DNA from: Solicoccozyma terricola
Taxonomy: Eukaryota > Basidiomycota > Tremellomycetes > Filobasidiales > Piskurozymaceae
Assembly: GCA_001600875.1 (NCBI GenBank)
Contig: BCLD01000021.1
Coordinates: forward strand, 68,786-130,456
DNA: 61,671 nucleotides
Direction of reading: 5' to 3'
In this document: one piece after another, positions 34,134-46,049 of the stretch
Layout: each line of letters begins with the position of its first letter
Position numbering within the stretch: the first letter of the stretch is position 1
Notes under the pieces: model-generated
The model's input: only the letters and a program-made list of their open reading frames with translations
Database searches by the model: none
What the model was told of the DNA's origin: nothing
Made by a program: the position numbers and the translations under genes

Positions 34134-34433
34134 AATCCATTTCAGGTTCCAAAAAGATATTTGGCCTGCAAACGACACGCCCGCTGTACAAGGCAAAAAA
34201 ATCCCAAGTGGTTTTAGATGTCGGAAGGCGATACGGCGCCGGAACCGGACTCAGAGAAATACATCGAGGAAGAGGAAATTGTGGAAGAGGAGAGAGCTGA
34301 AGAGGAGAGTGATAACTTGATGAAGAAAAAGTAGAAGACACCGAAGAGGTATCATACGAAGACGCGGATATTTCAGACTTCGCCTGAGGACGATAGAGGA
34401 CACGTCGCAGGACAAATTTCCGGAGGCGATTCA
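34134..34433 (-). CDS. Small Ser/Pro-rich hypothetical protein
   Basis: A frame of about 100 codons from MNRLRKFVLRR, with a basic start, a Ser-rich middle (SSTFSSSSYHSP) and a tail TWDFFALYSGRVV. A TATTTATTG sequence lies some 35 bases upstream of the Met. There is no family match; it may be a chance frame. Confidence 0.25.
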
Positions 34434-34509
34434 TGTGCGATTGAGAGAATGAGCGACTCCTATTTATTGAAAAGTAGAGGTGAAAGGGATCACACATCAA
34501 ACCTGTCAA

Positions 34510-35310
34510 AGCATCGTGGAGGTTGACAGGGATACTGGAAGGAAAGTGGGCGAGGCTTAAGACATTAGTCCGTGCAGGAAGGATGTGTCAAAGACACTGG
34601 CGTTTTGATATGTGCAGCAAGGTGCGGGCGAAGAAAACATCATTATCACATGCGAAGTTATTGAGAAGCGCAGCGAGGTCATGAAACCTCTCGGAGACTG
34701 GAAAATTATAACGGTGAAAGGGGCGTTACCAGAATTCGTGCGCGACCATTACTAGGCATGCCTGGCGAAATTATAATCGAGAGTTGCCGCGCTAGCCTGT
34801 TTTTGTGACATCTGCTACCACCGAGAAGTCGGCACGATAATGTCAACTGGAGAACTACCCCACTCCAAAATAATCCAGAATACGGCCACCTCATCGAATA
34901 AACCTCTGTTGGCCTTCAAATCCTTTAGTATGTCCTAAGTATTTGATTTCGTCATCTTTCTTTTCAATTGGTCGTAGCGCGGTGGCAATTCACTGTTCGT
35001 ATGAAGATGTCAGTTGAATCATAATACAATGGTGCTGTCCAGGAACCAGTTACTGACAACTGCCCCTCTTGCTCATTGGACACAGCATCGGCAAAGGTAC
35101 CAGCATCTTGGTGAAGGACGATACCCATCTGAGAGGTCGCTGGAGTACTGGAGTAATCAGGATGCTGTTAGGAACCTGTAGTGCCTCGGATCGTGATGGT
35201 GTGGGATTCAAAGAAGTACTGCTGGAGTGACTCAAAGAAGGGGGGGGGGGGGGGGAAACTCGCATCCGAAGGCCTCAGACCATACCCAAAAGTGTAACCA
35301 AGTCAGTTCT
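34510..35310. other. Gap with a G16 run
   Basis: No gene is supported. A run of 16 G lies at 35240-35255. Confidence 0.4.
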
Positions 35311-36530
35311 TTACACGCACAATATCCGTTTTCGACATGCATTGAAAACTGCAGGTCCATCAGCTTTGAATAGAACAAGAATGCTATGTTGATTGACCGT
35401 CCCTTGCCATTTAGGGTAGGCTCTCATTGCATCCAGTCGATAGGTGCACTCAATCCAGTCAAAGGAAACCGGGGACAGTGCTGGAATTGGCAACAGCTGA
35501 AAGGCCATACCTCCAGATGGGTTTCTTGACAGTTTGAATCGTTTTGACGTCTTTCCGCAAGGGTGGGCGACAAATTTGATTACTACTGGCGCAGACGCCT
35601 ACGGAGGGGATGTGTTGGTCAAGTGGGCAGAGAATTGCCTCTGTCGGTACATCTCTTCCCGATGACGTGCTCAAGAAGCCCGAGTTGTACAGGGCGGAGG
35701 TCCCGTTATCCAAGCGTGGTGTATTGGTCAATCTCCAACAGACACTGATTCGCAACAGATGCTGCCGGCGTAATAACGATGTGCCCATCCCATGGACGTT
35801 TGTCGGATCGGCTAAAGTTGGCCTTTGCTTCCACCCGCACTTGTTGTCTGCATTTGATGGTCTCGAATACTCTCAATATGGAGTCACTTGTGTCCTATAA
35901 GTGGTAAAGTGTGGTCACGCGGACCTTCAAGTGCACCCGATATCGCGCAATGTCTCGACCAGGGAATCAAACGACTTCAGCGCCGGTGGGAAGGAATATC
36001 TATGTCTGGCTCAACTCGCCGGCTGAGCGTCTCCTGCTACACGAAACGAGAAGGCTTCTTTCCGCCAATTAAAACAGCGTACGGTGGCTTCTGGAATTTC
36101 TGTGCCCTCGCCATCAAATTCTCCGAGATACGTCCTCGATGTGAATGTACCGCACAGCTCTGCGCATCCGAAAGATCTGCATCTCGTGGCTTTGCTTTGC
36201 TCTTCCGATCCGCCTTGATCCACAATTAGCATCGACATCCACAAAGCGGGTCATTGGTGGATCGTCCGGAAGCAGAGCTGCTTATCAGTTGAATGGAAGC
36301 AGGGAGGCAGCCAGGAACAACATACCAGTCCTCTTCTTGGATCCGCGGCCAATTGATGGTCTCTGCCTCACCTGTGTTTCACATGTACAGAGCCGTGAAT
36401 ATATTATTGGATTTGTTGCTTTTTGTGGACGGCATGTACAATCGTTATCAAGTGTAAGATACAGCTGTAACGATCCCGGCATCTGAAACACCGGGGCGAG
36501 TGGTTCTTCTTCCACGTGTCCCGGTTGCAT
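35311..36530 (-). other. Possible multi-exon minus-strand gene remnant
   Basis: Minus-strand pieces look partly coding: LYLTLDNDCTCRPQKATNPIIYSRLCTCETQ (36530-36374), then after a candidate intron with a TGCTAAT branch point ADRKSKAKPRDADLSDAQSCAV, and further on SGFLSTSSGRDVPTEAILCPLDQHIPSVGV. I could not join them into one clean frame and recognise no family. Treat as unresolved. Confidence 0.2.
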
Positions 36531-36541
36531 TTTAATTTTCC

Positions 36542-36685
36542 TTGAATTCCTTTATCTACTGTACATCGAAGAGTTTGCTACTGGGTCCCCTCCCCCCCCC
36601 TGACTTTGGCCCCACTGCGGGTTATACTGAGGTGGCGCAGTCTCGCCACCAATGGTTGGAGAAACAACTGGACCAGCGTCCTGTC
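36542..36685. repeat. Left copy of a 144/146-bp direct repeat
   Basis: Begins TTGAATTCCTTTATCTACTG and ends CAGCGTCCTGTC. It matches 43715-43860 except for the length of a C run and a GG/T change. The right copy covers the stop codon and last 36 codons of the membrane-tail gene at 43751-44590, so this left copy is an orphan piece of that gene's 3' end. Confidence 0.9.
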
Positions 36686-38107
36686 ACGATCAATTGAAAA
36701 CTCTCTCTTTCTCTCTGCCCTTGTTTCCTTTCAACCTGTTGCTGCGAAACTCACTTCAGGAGTGTCTCCTTCTTCCCATGCTGTTCAAGACCTAACGCAA
36801 GAAGAGATTCTCGGAGTTCATCGACTGTTGTATTCGTTCCTCGTCGTTTGGGTGATGATACTGATGGTCCTACAAGAGGTAACTCTTCGTGGGGTAGCAT
36901 CCGTAGCATCTCTTGCCTTTTGACAAGTCGACCAAAGTAGCTGCATAATCAAAAAGTGCGAGTGGGAATTTCGAGCATGTTCAGAGTTTGTGTTCCCAGG
37001 TTTTGTTTTGATCAGGAGTGACCACGATGCATTTGGAGTGTGGAGAGAAGGATTGTTGACCACTGCTTGCGATGTAGGATGTCTATGTGTGGTGAATGTA
37101 GGTGATGATGGTTGACATGGACCCAATTGAAAACTCGACACAGCTCGGGACGTAACTTGACCCTCAGCCATGGGCGACACCAACAACCGGAATGCATCAC
37201 GAACCGGAATCCATTGAGCATCAGAGGACCGTTGACGCAAGGTCGTCGTCGGGGTGTGCGAGCGTGCGTGGGTGGTGCTGGAGAGCTTGTAGATGGGTAC
37301 GTTCGCAACAACGTGGCTTTGTAGGCTCGAGACGATGCATGCGCCTGTGCTGTTCGCTGCTTTCAGGATTCAGCGTGATACGAGCGCCTGATCTTCGTTG
37401 CGACCGTCTGGCTACATCCTATCGCTCACGACGACACCATCAGCACTTCAGCACGCATGCCCGGACCGAGGCCTGGGTGCCGGATACGATTCCATTTTGG
37501 CTACTTGGCTTTGTGTCACTGTCCTGATCTGTACATTGCAATGGTGTCCTTCTTGCGACTGCGTAGCCTTCGCGACTCGTCGAAGAGGGACCTGAGAGTC
37601 AGCAACCAAATGGGCACCTGCCGACGCGACCGAGCGAGTAAATGCATCCGACCGAATCTTAAATAGCCATGCAGTCGCAATGCAGCATGCCCGAGACCAG
37701 TTCTGCTTCCTCCGACTGGCCTCGTCGTGGCTTTCTTCTGAACAGCGTATCGTTGCGTCCGCGATACACAGCGGATTCAGTGAGGAATGCAACTGTGATA
37801 TAACCCTTGTGATATAACTATGGTGAGCCGTGGCAGCCAAGCTGGGAGCCGAGTCCGCCCTGATTCAGCTGACAGCGCGTTACAAGCCATGGTATAGGAG
37901 TCTGCATGCCTCCTCGAAAGCGGATGGCACGGTTGCTTGCGGGTCACCATGGGGTTTGCGACGGTTCCTCCAATGGCCCCAGCTTCATCCCGTATATGTT
38001 GACAGCGCTCGCCCCGCATACCGGATCACGCCCTGGCCTCCTAACCCACACCCGACCTCGCCTGAACAACACTCAACCATCGCATACCATCTGCACACTC
38101 TCGCGCC
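36686..38107. other. Upstream part of the repeat-bounded segment
   Basis: About 1.4 kb before the giant gene. Several overlapping short frames, none with protein features. GC content rises toward the giant gene. It presumably contains its promoter. Confidence 0.4.
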
Positions 38108-41100
38108 ATGGATGACGATCACGTCTTCGGCCTCGGCTACGACGTCATTGTCGCCATCACTCAACAGGCCATCAACGGACAGCTCCTCTTACTGTCGGAT
38201 TCCGACGTCGGCTCGATCAATACCAATGTCGTTGTTGCGTTTGAACCGACTCCCGAAAGCAAAGAGCGGGCCGGGGACTATATTCCCCACTTTTATCAAG
38301 ATTTCGCGAGCGTACCCAAGGTCACGACCCCGGACGGCCATAGCGTACCCCAATGGGCGACATTACAAGGTCGCTTCACGCCCACGTTTTCCATCACCCC
38401 GAACAATCCTGCAAACGACGACGGTCGTCCTCAAAAGGTCGTGCTGCAGATGAATTGGACTAGCGGTACGCTCTACGCCGCCGATCAGGTACACAGCTGG
38501 GATATCACGGGATGGACCTGGCAGGCCGCTGTGGACTTGAAGATCGCAATCATGACCAAGGACGACTTGATCAAGGGCTTGGCCGTGCCTGCCGCCGTCT
38601 TTGCCGCATTGCAGAAGCTCGTCGAGGCGGGTACGTCCGTTCTTTGTATGGCGCTCGATTTCGTCGCTGGTGGAGAATGGACGTGCCGCACTGGCGCAAA
38701 CACGGATCCCGCAGCAAGTGTTGCGAATCATGATGCCATGCTTCCCTACTTTTCTTACCTCGTCAAAAATCCGCAAGCCAACCCCTACTTTTTGGCGTAT
38801 AATAGTGAGTGCTCTCTGAATGCCAGCAGGCCCGGACGCTTGCTGATAGCCTTGTTAGTCGCCGGCACCGGGGTAGCACCCAGTCTGACGCCCGTCGGCT
38901 GTACTTTCAACCTCTTCCACGACGCTCAAGTTCCGGAACACAGCACCATCAACTTTATCTTTTCCACCCAGACCTCACCGACAGGTGGCTCCAACCCGGT
39001 CCCAGGGATCAACAAGTACCCGGGGTGCTTTGCCAACAATAGGATCGCGCCGACCGACCAATGTGACGGCAAGGTCATCTACTCTGCGCGTTCCTTTTTT
39101 GCCCAAATGCTCATACGACCTTTGAAAGAGCCTTTTGGTGGAGGCGGCTTGGACCCACCATACTCGCTGTATTACCGTTTACACGGACTGAACAAGGAGG
39201 CGGCGTATGCGGGTCTGAACGGCACCAACGAGCTCTTTACCTCGGGCTCGGCCTGGTTTGAAGGAGTCGTCAACACGTATTTCTGGAGCTGGACCGCGAC
39301 GTCGTCTCTCTCCGGAGGTATAGATGCCAATGGGGACCCCGTGCTTATCGTCGGCGCACCGGTGATCACGCAGGAAAAGAGTCCATCGAGTTCCGTGTTC
39401 GGTACCGTACTAGGGACACTCAACGCGTTCGGCGCTTCCCCGCCCGGTACATTTGCCCAACATCAGATCTTGTTACCCTTTGGCAACTATTTCTTCGCCA
39501 AGGTGGGTCACCCGTGTCGTGCGCAGAGGCGTGTTGCTGATACCAAGTTGATGATAGGATATGGGGTTCCTTCCGAACGGGGAGTTCAGCACCCAAGTTA
39601 CGATGAAGAGTCCGACTGGCTTGCAATTCAGAACTGAAGCGGCGCCGGATGTTCAAGTCATCGAGAATAATATCGGCAAGGTTATTGCCTACAAGCCAAA
39701 GGTTGCAGCGGTGTCATACACCGCGGCCAGTGCTACCGCTGGCGCAAAGAAGGCCCGACTGTCCGACGACGTAAAGGCTATGGGCGCGCCGATGCAGGAT
39801 CTGGTGTCTTTGGATCTGCTACAAGGTCCCACATCAAAGCTGGACATTACCGTCTCGTGCGAGCTTATGCACAACGCAAAGGTCGCCATGCCCCGTGAGT
39901 CTCACACACGCCACTTGGGATACCGCGCCGTCGCACTGACTCGCTTGCACAGTTTCCGGCGGTCATGATATGATAGCTGCGCAGGATGCGACTGGCCATC
40001 CGCTCTTGGTTTCGATTGGCGATAACACGTTGAATATGCTGGTCGCGAATTCCGGCGAAACCGACAGTGGATGGACCACCAACGATCTGCTTCAAAGCTT
40101 CAAGGACCATTCCAGTGTATCGATTTTCGACCTCGTGCAGGAAGTCAATGGCACATGGTCGCTTGCATTCGTGGCGCACAATCAGGATCTTGTTGGAGGG
40201 ACCGTCTTCTTTGCTAGTTTATTATCAAATGACCTGGGAAAAACCGATGTCAGTAAGCTGTCTGGATATGCCTTTGCTCTCGAGGGCATAGACACTGGCT
40301 TCACGGCCGAGTCCATTCGAGTGGGATCAAGCGTTGGTGGCGCGCGTCCACTTCTCACCGTCGAAGGTTCGATTTCCGGGAAACACCTGCTATACCAGCT
40401 CGGTCCGGAACACGGCACACAGGCACAACGCCTCGAACTACCCGAGGATATGACACCGGGCGCTAACAATCTGCTGGATCATTGCACCGGGGTAGAGTAC
40501 GGATACTCGTCAAACTACTTTTTGTATATGGTCGGACAGGCGCAGCGGCTGATCGCCATCGCTCAGAATCAGTCTTCGCAAGACACGCCGGGAAGCGTCA
40601 CCTGGGACTACAGCCCGGCCATCAAAGATGGATTATGCCACTGTATCGCAACCTGTCCCGTCCCCGACACGCCACGTTTCAGCGATCTCTACTTTGCTGG
40701 CACAGCCGGCGTATTCCGAGTCTCAGATGGTCAGGTTTCGTTGAAGGAGCGTGTGGCAGATCCAAAGATTGTCGGGGAAGTCACGGAACTCTTCATTGCG
40801 CACGACGGCGGTCAAGTTGCGGTGTGGACGATCAACACAAAGCGCGACCTGTGCTACACCCGCGGCATCCGATCGCCGGGTTCAAAGACGATTGACTGGG
40901 GCATGCCGTTCTTGTTCTCGAGAGACATTATAAGGGTCGCGCCCACCAGGTCTTTCCTTCGACAAACGAACGAGCTCTTTTGCCTGAATTCGTCGGCCGC
41001 GTTGCATCACTACTGGCAGGATCCGGTGTCCACCATGTGGCGAAAACGAATCGGAAACGAGCAAGCAACCACGACGATCGTCAACTATGACTCGTATACC

Positions 41101-43603
41101 ACCCATGTGCACTTCCAACAAGCCGACATTCCAGTGAGCAAAGGCATGACCCTGAGCGTAACATCTAGCGAGTGGCAATATGTGACAATCAATAACATCG
41201 TCTACTCGATTCACGACAAGACACCTGTTATCGTCACGCCCGATAGCATGGGGAATTTGACTATCATTTCTGACGCCGTGGACACTGCGTCACCGGTCAT
41301 TCATGTCACGAGTCCGCAATTCGCTGAAACACTCAACATTTATCCGAATGGCAAAGTCCACAAACACCTCGCAAACGTGACAGACGGCAACTCTCTGGGG
41401 TCGGCGACAGATCAGGCCGGAAAGCCTGTACTCCCGTCTGGCATCGACACTAGCGTTAGCGACGGAGTCGCAAGTCGAGTGCAAGCTGTCCACAATGTCG
41501 GCGATCAAGACTACCCGCCCATCGCCGCTGGGAACACATTCCTCGTGGTAGAACATCCGTCCAGGCCGTCGGAAAGGGGTCTCAAGCACACACTCATGTC
41601 TCCGATTCGGTTGTCTCGACCCGTCGATGGCCCTGGTACCGGTTCCGAGCCCTTGTTGGCGTTGACGTTTGCAGACGGCAAATGGCGCACCATGACCCCG
41701 ACCGAACTCCACCTCCACACCATTGCGGCCAGTTCGCCCACGTCTTTGGGAGGATGGTTTGACTGGATAGGCGACGCATGGCATGCCATTGAAAGCGCAG
41801 CCGATTATCTAGTCAGCAAAATCGAAGATGCGGTAGTCTATGTCGGCGAGGGCATCAAGTTTGTCTTGAACAAGGTCGAACAAGGACTCGAGCTGGCGAT
41901 GGACTACATGGGCAAAGCCATGAAGTTTATTTTGAATACCTATATCCAAGTCTTTAAAGCCATCAGTGCGCTTTTGAAGCTGATTGGAATTGACATCAGT
42001 GCGGTATGTATGGGCAGCCTTGGCTTGGCAGTAAACTGACTGGTTTCACACCGTAGATCTTGCGGTGGCTCGGGCATTTGTTCGGGTGGGATACGGTTTG
42101 GGATACGCATAAACTTATTGCGTCAACGATGAAAAGTAGGCAATTATCCTATGCCATGATGCACCGGCGACTGATACAGCCACAGACTTTCTGCACTTTG
42201 GCGTGGCTTCCGCCGACAAGTATCTCGGCAAAGCGAGGCAAGAGGCCAAAGGTGCTTTTGCGAATCTGGATCAACGCTTGAAGAATCTCGAATCGAGCAA
42301 TGTCCCCGCGTTGCTACGCGATCCGACGCCTCTTGCCCCTCCGCCGCAAAACTTGAGCAATTCTCCGCAAGCAAACTTTGCGTTCTATCACTTTTCGGGT
42401 GCATTCACGGGCAATGGCGGGGCTAGGTCGTTTGCTGAAGTGCGGGATTCAAAGATCAAGGTGCAAGCTTCGAGCGATTTCGGCAATCTGTTCCAGCAGA
42501 TTATCATGCCGATCGTCAACGATGTCATCCCAAAGTTGGGTCACGATATCGACCAACTGATCAGCGTTTTGAAATCTGGCTCGGTCCGCGATGTGATAAA
42601 GTTTTTCGTGGATCTGCTCATCACTTTTCTCGACGGGGTCGAAGACGTGATCGACGCCTTGTTGGCAACATTTGGTCAGATCATAGGGCAACTCGAAGAA
42701 GCGCTCAACGACGACTTTGGGCTTCCTATTCTTGGAGCGCTGTACAGATTCGTCACGCTGTTGATGGGCGACGAGGAAGAGTTCACCGTCATCAATGGCA
42801 TTTCCTTTATCACGTCAGTCGCCGTCGTCGCAGCTCTAGACGTTTATGGCGAGACCCAGCTTCCCCATCGTAACAACATGGACTGTACCAACCCCGACTT
42901 TCCTTCAAGGCTGGAGCGCTTGATCTCCAAGAGCGTCGGTGTCGGCGAGGGTGTAGAAGATGTCGGTCCTGGGCATCAAGGACAGTCGCTGAAGCAAGAC
43001 TCGCCCGACCCCACGGACGTAGGTCAGGACTGGTCGTATATATCTGGCGTACTGCTCAACATCTCCAACGTCTTGTCGGCGATCGCCAATGGCATACCTG
43101 GCGGCGGAACGTCCGCTGATCAAGCCGCATTCGCTACCAGCATTGCGTCCACGGTTTTCGGCTTTCCTGTACCTTCCGGCACGGGCCAACCGCTTGATAC
43201 CTGGATCCAACGAATGATCAACTGGGCGGCCTCGAGCATCGTTAGCGTTCTCACGTCCATTCCATCGGGAAAGATAGCCAAGGTGGACGGCATGTTTGAA
43301 GGATATCCTCAGAAGAGTGCGAAACAAGTCCAGGGCGCCGTCAGCCTGGTATTGGGCATTCTTGTGATCGGCTTGGCCATCGAGATTGACGTTCGCGAGG
43401 GCTCGGACGCCTTGACGTGGATGTCCGACACGTGCGGCAATCTAGGTGTCATTGCCATGGCTGTTGGGGATGTGGGCGAGCAACCCGAGGTGAAAGTGGC
43501 GGCAATGGGGCTGACGCTGTTTGGCACGGCGTTTGCATTTGGAGATTTGATTGCGGCGGAGGGGAATCGACAGGTTTTCAAGCGCATACTCGCGCCGATG
43601 TGA
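38108..43603 (+). CDS. Giant 1743-residue protein of unknown family
   Basis: Six exons (38108-38804, 38859-39502, 39558-39894, 39953-42003, 42057-42135, 42180-43603) join exactly in frame. It starts MDDDHVFGLGYDVIVAITQQ with no signal peptide. The first 560 residues include WDITGWTWQAAVDLKIAI, a beta-rich style faintly like tubular lipid-binding proteins. About 560-1100 looks like repeated beta-strands with WG/W.QDP motifs (FCLNSSAALHHYWQDP) and a domain VTINNIVYSIHDKTPVIVTPDS. From about 1160 it turns helical and amphipathic (WFDWIGDAWHAIESAADYL, KFVLNKVEQGLELAM), continuing in the last exon with long hydrophobic-faced helices and a hydrophobic stretch SLVLGILVIGLAIEI near the end. That suggests membrane contact. 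Large, compact and few introns for its size, it lies in a repeat-bounded segment. Function unknown. Confidence 0.8.
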
Positions 43604-43714
43604 GTTCTGCAAATGGTTTTATTCTTGATATCATGTAATTCGTAGCAAACAGCCGTTCAGAGTGCCCGTTGTGTGGCTGTGATTCGCAAAAGTCTTTTGA
43701 GGCTTTTCCCCTTG

Positions 43715-43860
43715 TTGAATTCCTTTATCTACTGTACATCGAAGAGTTTGCTACTGGGTCCCCTTCCCCCCCCCCCTGACTTTGGCCCCACTGCGGGTTA
43801 TACTGAGGTTCGCAGTCTCGCCACCAATGGTTGGAGAAACAACTGGACCAGCGTCCTGTC
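43715..43860. repeat. Right copy of the 144/146-bp direct repeat
   Basis: Partner of 36542-36685. It is continuous with the coding sequence of the membrane-tail gene on its right, so it is the native copy. Its C run is longer than that of the left copy. Confidence 0.9.
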
Positions 43861-44590
43861 CCTGTGGCAAGATAGGACTTTGAGCATCGTGCAGAGCTGG
43901 GTTTGTGCTCGAAATTTTGTTGTATCGAGAGGAACTTTGAGGACGAGATGCCGAGTTGTAAGGGGCAGTGAAATCGAAGGGCGCAGACAGGGGAGTCAAC
44001 GTGGCCGACCACGGGTAATCTGACATCATGCCATTCTGGTTCTCGGGTAGCAACGGCGCTGCATTGACTTGCGGGACATAGCAACAAGGCAGGAAGAGAG
44101 ACCCCATCAGCGCGGATAGTACAAGTTCAGGACTGTAAACGAGCAATAACTCACGGCCGGGAGACAACGTGGAAATCTGGCTGTAACGTCCTGATCTCGA
44201 GCTGTCCTGCCACATTTCAGGCTGGAAAGGCATTGGCTGCCCGTCCCTGTCGTCATCAGGGCCAAGGTCCGCAATGGGAACGACGACCTTGTGGTTGCGA
44301 CTGGAGGGGTTGAGTTAGTAGCTGAAACCAAACCGGAAGCAGGTCTCACTTTTTCTTCCACCAGTACAGCAGCAAGACAAGCAGGAGGACAGCGACAACA
44401 CTGCTCATCTGTTTTCAGCAATCCGTGCCAGGGTCAGATCCTGGTAGACTCTGTTACGCCTCCGGCAGACATACAGCAATGCCGGGGATCGCTCCGGGGG
44501 GAAGCTTGAAGGGAATGATGGGTGTCGCTAAGCAAGCCGTGGATGATCCTGGATGTATGCTGTATCGGGGTATTGTGTACGAGGTGGAAG
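43751..44590 (-). CDS. Single-pass membrane protein, transmembrane and cytoplasmic part only
   Basis: Minus-strand exons give FKLPPGAIPGIAVCLPEA, then across a small intron VVAVLLLVLLLYWWKKK (one membrane span with a basic stop-transfer), a second intron, then RNHKVVVPIADLGPDDDRDGQPMPFQPE, further PYNSASRPQSSSRYNK and a C-terminus SGAKVRGGGKGTQ at 43751. This resembles fungal cell-surface proteins with a short cytoplasmic tail. No start codon or extracellular domain is found before the telomeric repeat at 44677, so the 5' end is probably missing. The start coordinate is approximate. Confidence 0.45.
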
Positions 44591-44676
44591 CTGATGGGCC
44601 CACACGGGAACGCCATAAGGACCGACATTGCTATGGCGGAAGTAAATGGGAAGCACACCAACGACCTACCTGTTAG

Positions 44677-44720
44677 AACCCTAACCCTAACCCTAACCCT
44701 AACCCTAACCCTAACCCTAA
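44677..44720 (+). repeat. Interstitial telomeric repeat, seven perfect CCCTAA units
   Basis: AA followed by seven exact CCCTAA units. In this orientation the C-rich strand faces the sequence on the right, as it would at the left end of a chromosome beginning at 44721. There is no degeneration, so it is recent or maintained. Confidence 0.95.
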
Positions 44721-45545
44721 CGGTGCGAGGCACCAGAAATGGTGTGTTCCTGAGCACCAGGAATGAGCTCGACGAGGCGGCGATTGATCTCCTTCTGAAA
44801 TCGTGGCGTGTGCTCACCCGTCATCAGAAGCGTTGGGGTCCTGATGGCACGGGCGTCATCCTCAAGGAATTTTGGCAAACCAGCGCCAAGGAAGAGAGCC
44901 CGGTGTGGCTTGACGTTCTCACGCATTTGCTCGATTCTGGATGGCCCGAGACTTGCATAAAAGGCGTCGCCTAGCACACCTCGCGGATGTTTCTAGCGCT
45001 TTCTCGTCATCGCCTTGTTGGAACCCAGTTGTGACCGGACCGACCACCATTGCCCCAAATGCCATGATGGGTACAAAGGCCGCGGGCCGCGAGAACAACA
45101 GCCTGACTACGTCACGGAGCTTCGGCGGTGTGTTTGGGAGGAACAGTGAGACGACGGGTGGCTCTTCGAGTACGAGGGTACGCACGAGGTCTGGGCGTTG
45201 CCTAGCCATGAGCATCGCGACGAAAGCTCCGGTGGAGTTTCCCACTACGTGTACGGATCCAAGGCCAAGCTTCTCGATGAATACTGCGAGGTCGTCGGCG
45301 TGGGCCTCCCAAGGGTCGGCAGCCCCTTCAGCGATGGGCGCATTAGGGGTGGCAAAACGCCGGCTGTACGCAAGCACGCGGAAGTTTTCGGCGAGGTCGC
45401 TTTGCACCGGATCCCATGTGCGGAGGTCGCTGATGTTGGCATGAACCAGCACCATGGGCTCGCCCTGTCCGATGTCGCGGTAGGCCAGGGTAGTGCCGTT
45501 GACCTCGATAGTAGTGACGGGAGCCAATGGGGCATGCGTCAACAT
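44717..45545 (-). pseudogene. Alpha/beta hydrolase, frameshifted and cut by the telomeric repeat
   Basis: Bacterial-style alpha/beta hydrolase. From Met at 45545 it reads TTIEVNGTTLAYRDIGQGEP, VLVHANISDLRTWDP (oxyanion region), VHVVGNSTGAFVAML (nucleophile elbow G-N-S-T-G) and LVRTLVLEEPPV. Near 44976-44990 one G appears to be missing: the frame reads ETSARCARRR, while the -1 frame continues GVLGDAFYASLGPSR to TPTLLMTGEHTP and HTISGASHR. The stop codon after SHR is the TAG of the first TTAGGG unit, so the cap helix and tail after the catalytic His are gone. The frame is also open upstream to 45947, but the domain starts near 45545. No introns. Confidence 0.75.
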
Positions 45546-45905
45546 AGCGACAGACGTCGGCTCTATGTAGCTTTTGGCGCTGCCTGCGACAACTTGGGGA
45601 GGCCGAATTGCTTGAGAAATCATTGCATTGTTGAAGGTGAACTTGTTCGCTGAAACGACGATTATCAAGCCAACAAGATTGGTGACGGATCCATTCGGTT
45701 CCCGTACCGCATTATCAGTCAGCTGACCTTGCTGCAGGGTTGTGGATCCGACGTGCTCGCCACGCTCTTGAGGTGCAACATGGTGGCGATCGGCCCCTTT
45801 TACCCAGAGTGGTCTAAGCTGTTCCCCCCTGAAAGGATCCCTCGAACTTGACCAAACCATTTGCTTGTCTTTGCCTCTTGAATCTCGATTTGCAGTAGAA
45901 AACGC

Positions 45906-46046
45906 CAGTCTGGTGCGGAGCAGGTAATCATCGAACGAGAAGAACAACTGAGGGTACGAGAAGAGCGAGTCGGCGCAAGGGAACGCACTGTCGAAGCGGA
46001 GAAGGCATCGTTCAATGCACAGTTCAGGAAGTGCGTATACAAGTGA
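45906..46046 (+). other. Coiled-coil C-terminal exon, partial
   Basis: A frame of 46 codons ending in TGA reads VIIEREEQLRVREERVGA then RERTVEAEKASFNAQFRKC. Its heptad-like charge pattern is what coding sequence for a coiled coil looks like. It has an acceptor-like TTGCAG just upstream, but no preceding exon could be found. It may be the orphan end of a gene displaced by the hydrolase insertion. Confidence 0.25.
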
Positions 46047-46049
46047 TAG

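Noticed and set aside
44434..44974. Open frames on both strands with RVRVRVRV or LTLTLTLT runs
   Set aside because: They are translations of the CCCTAA telomere units.
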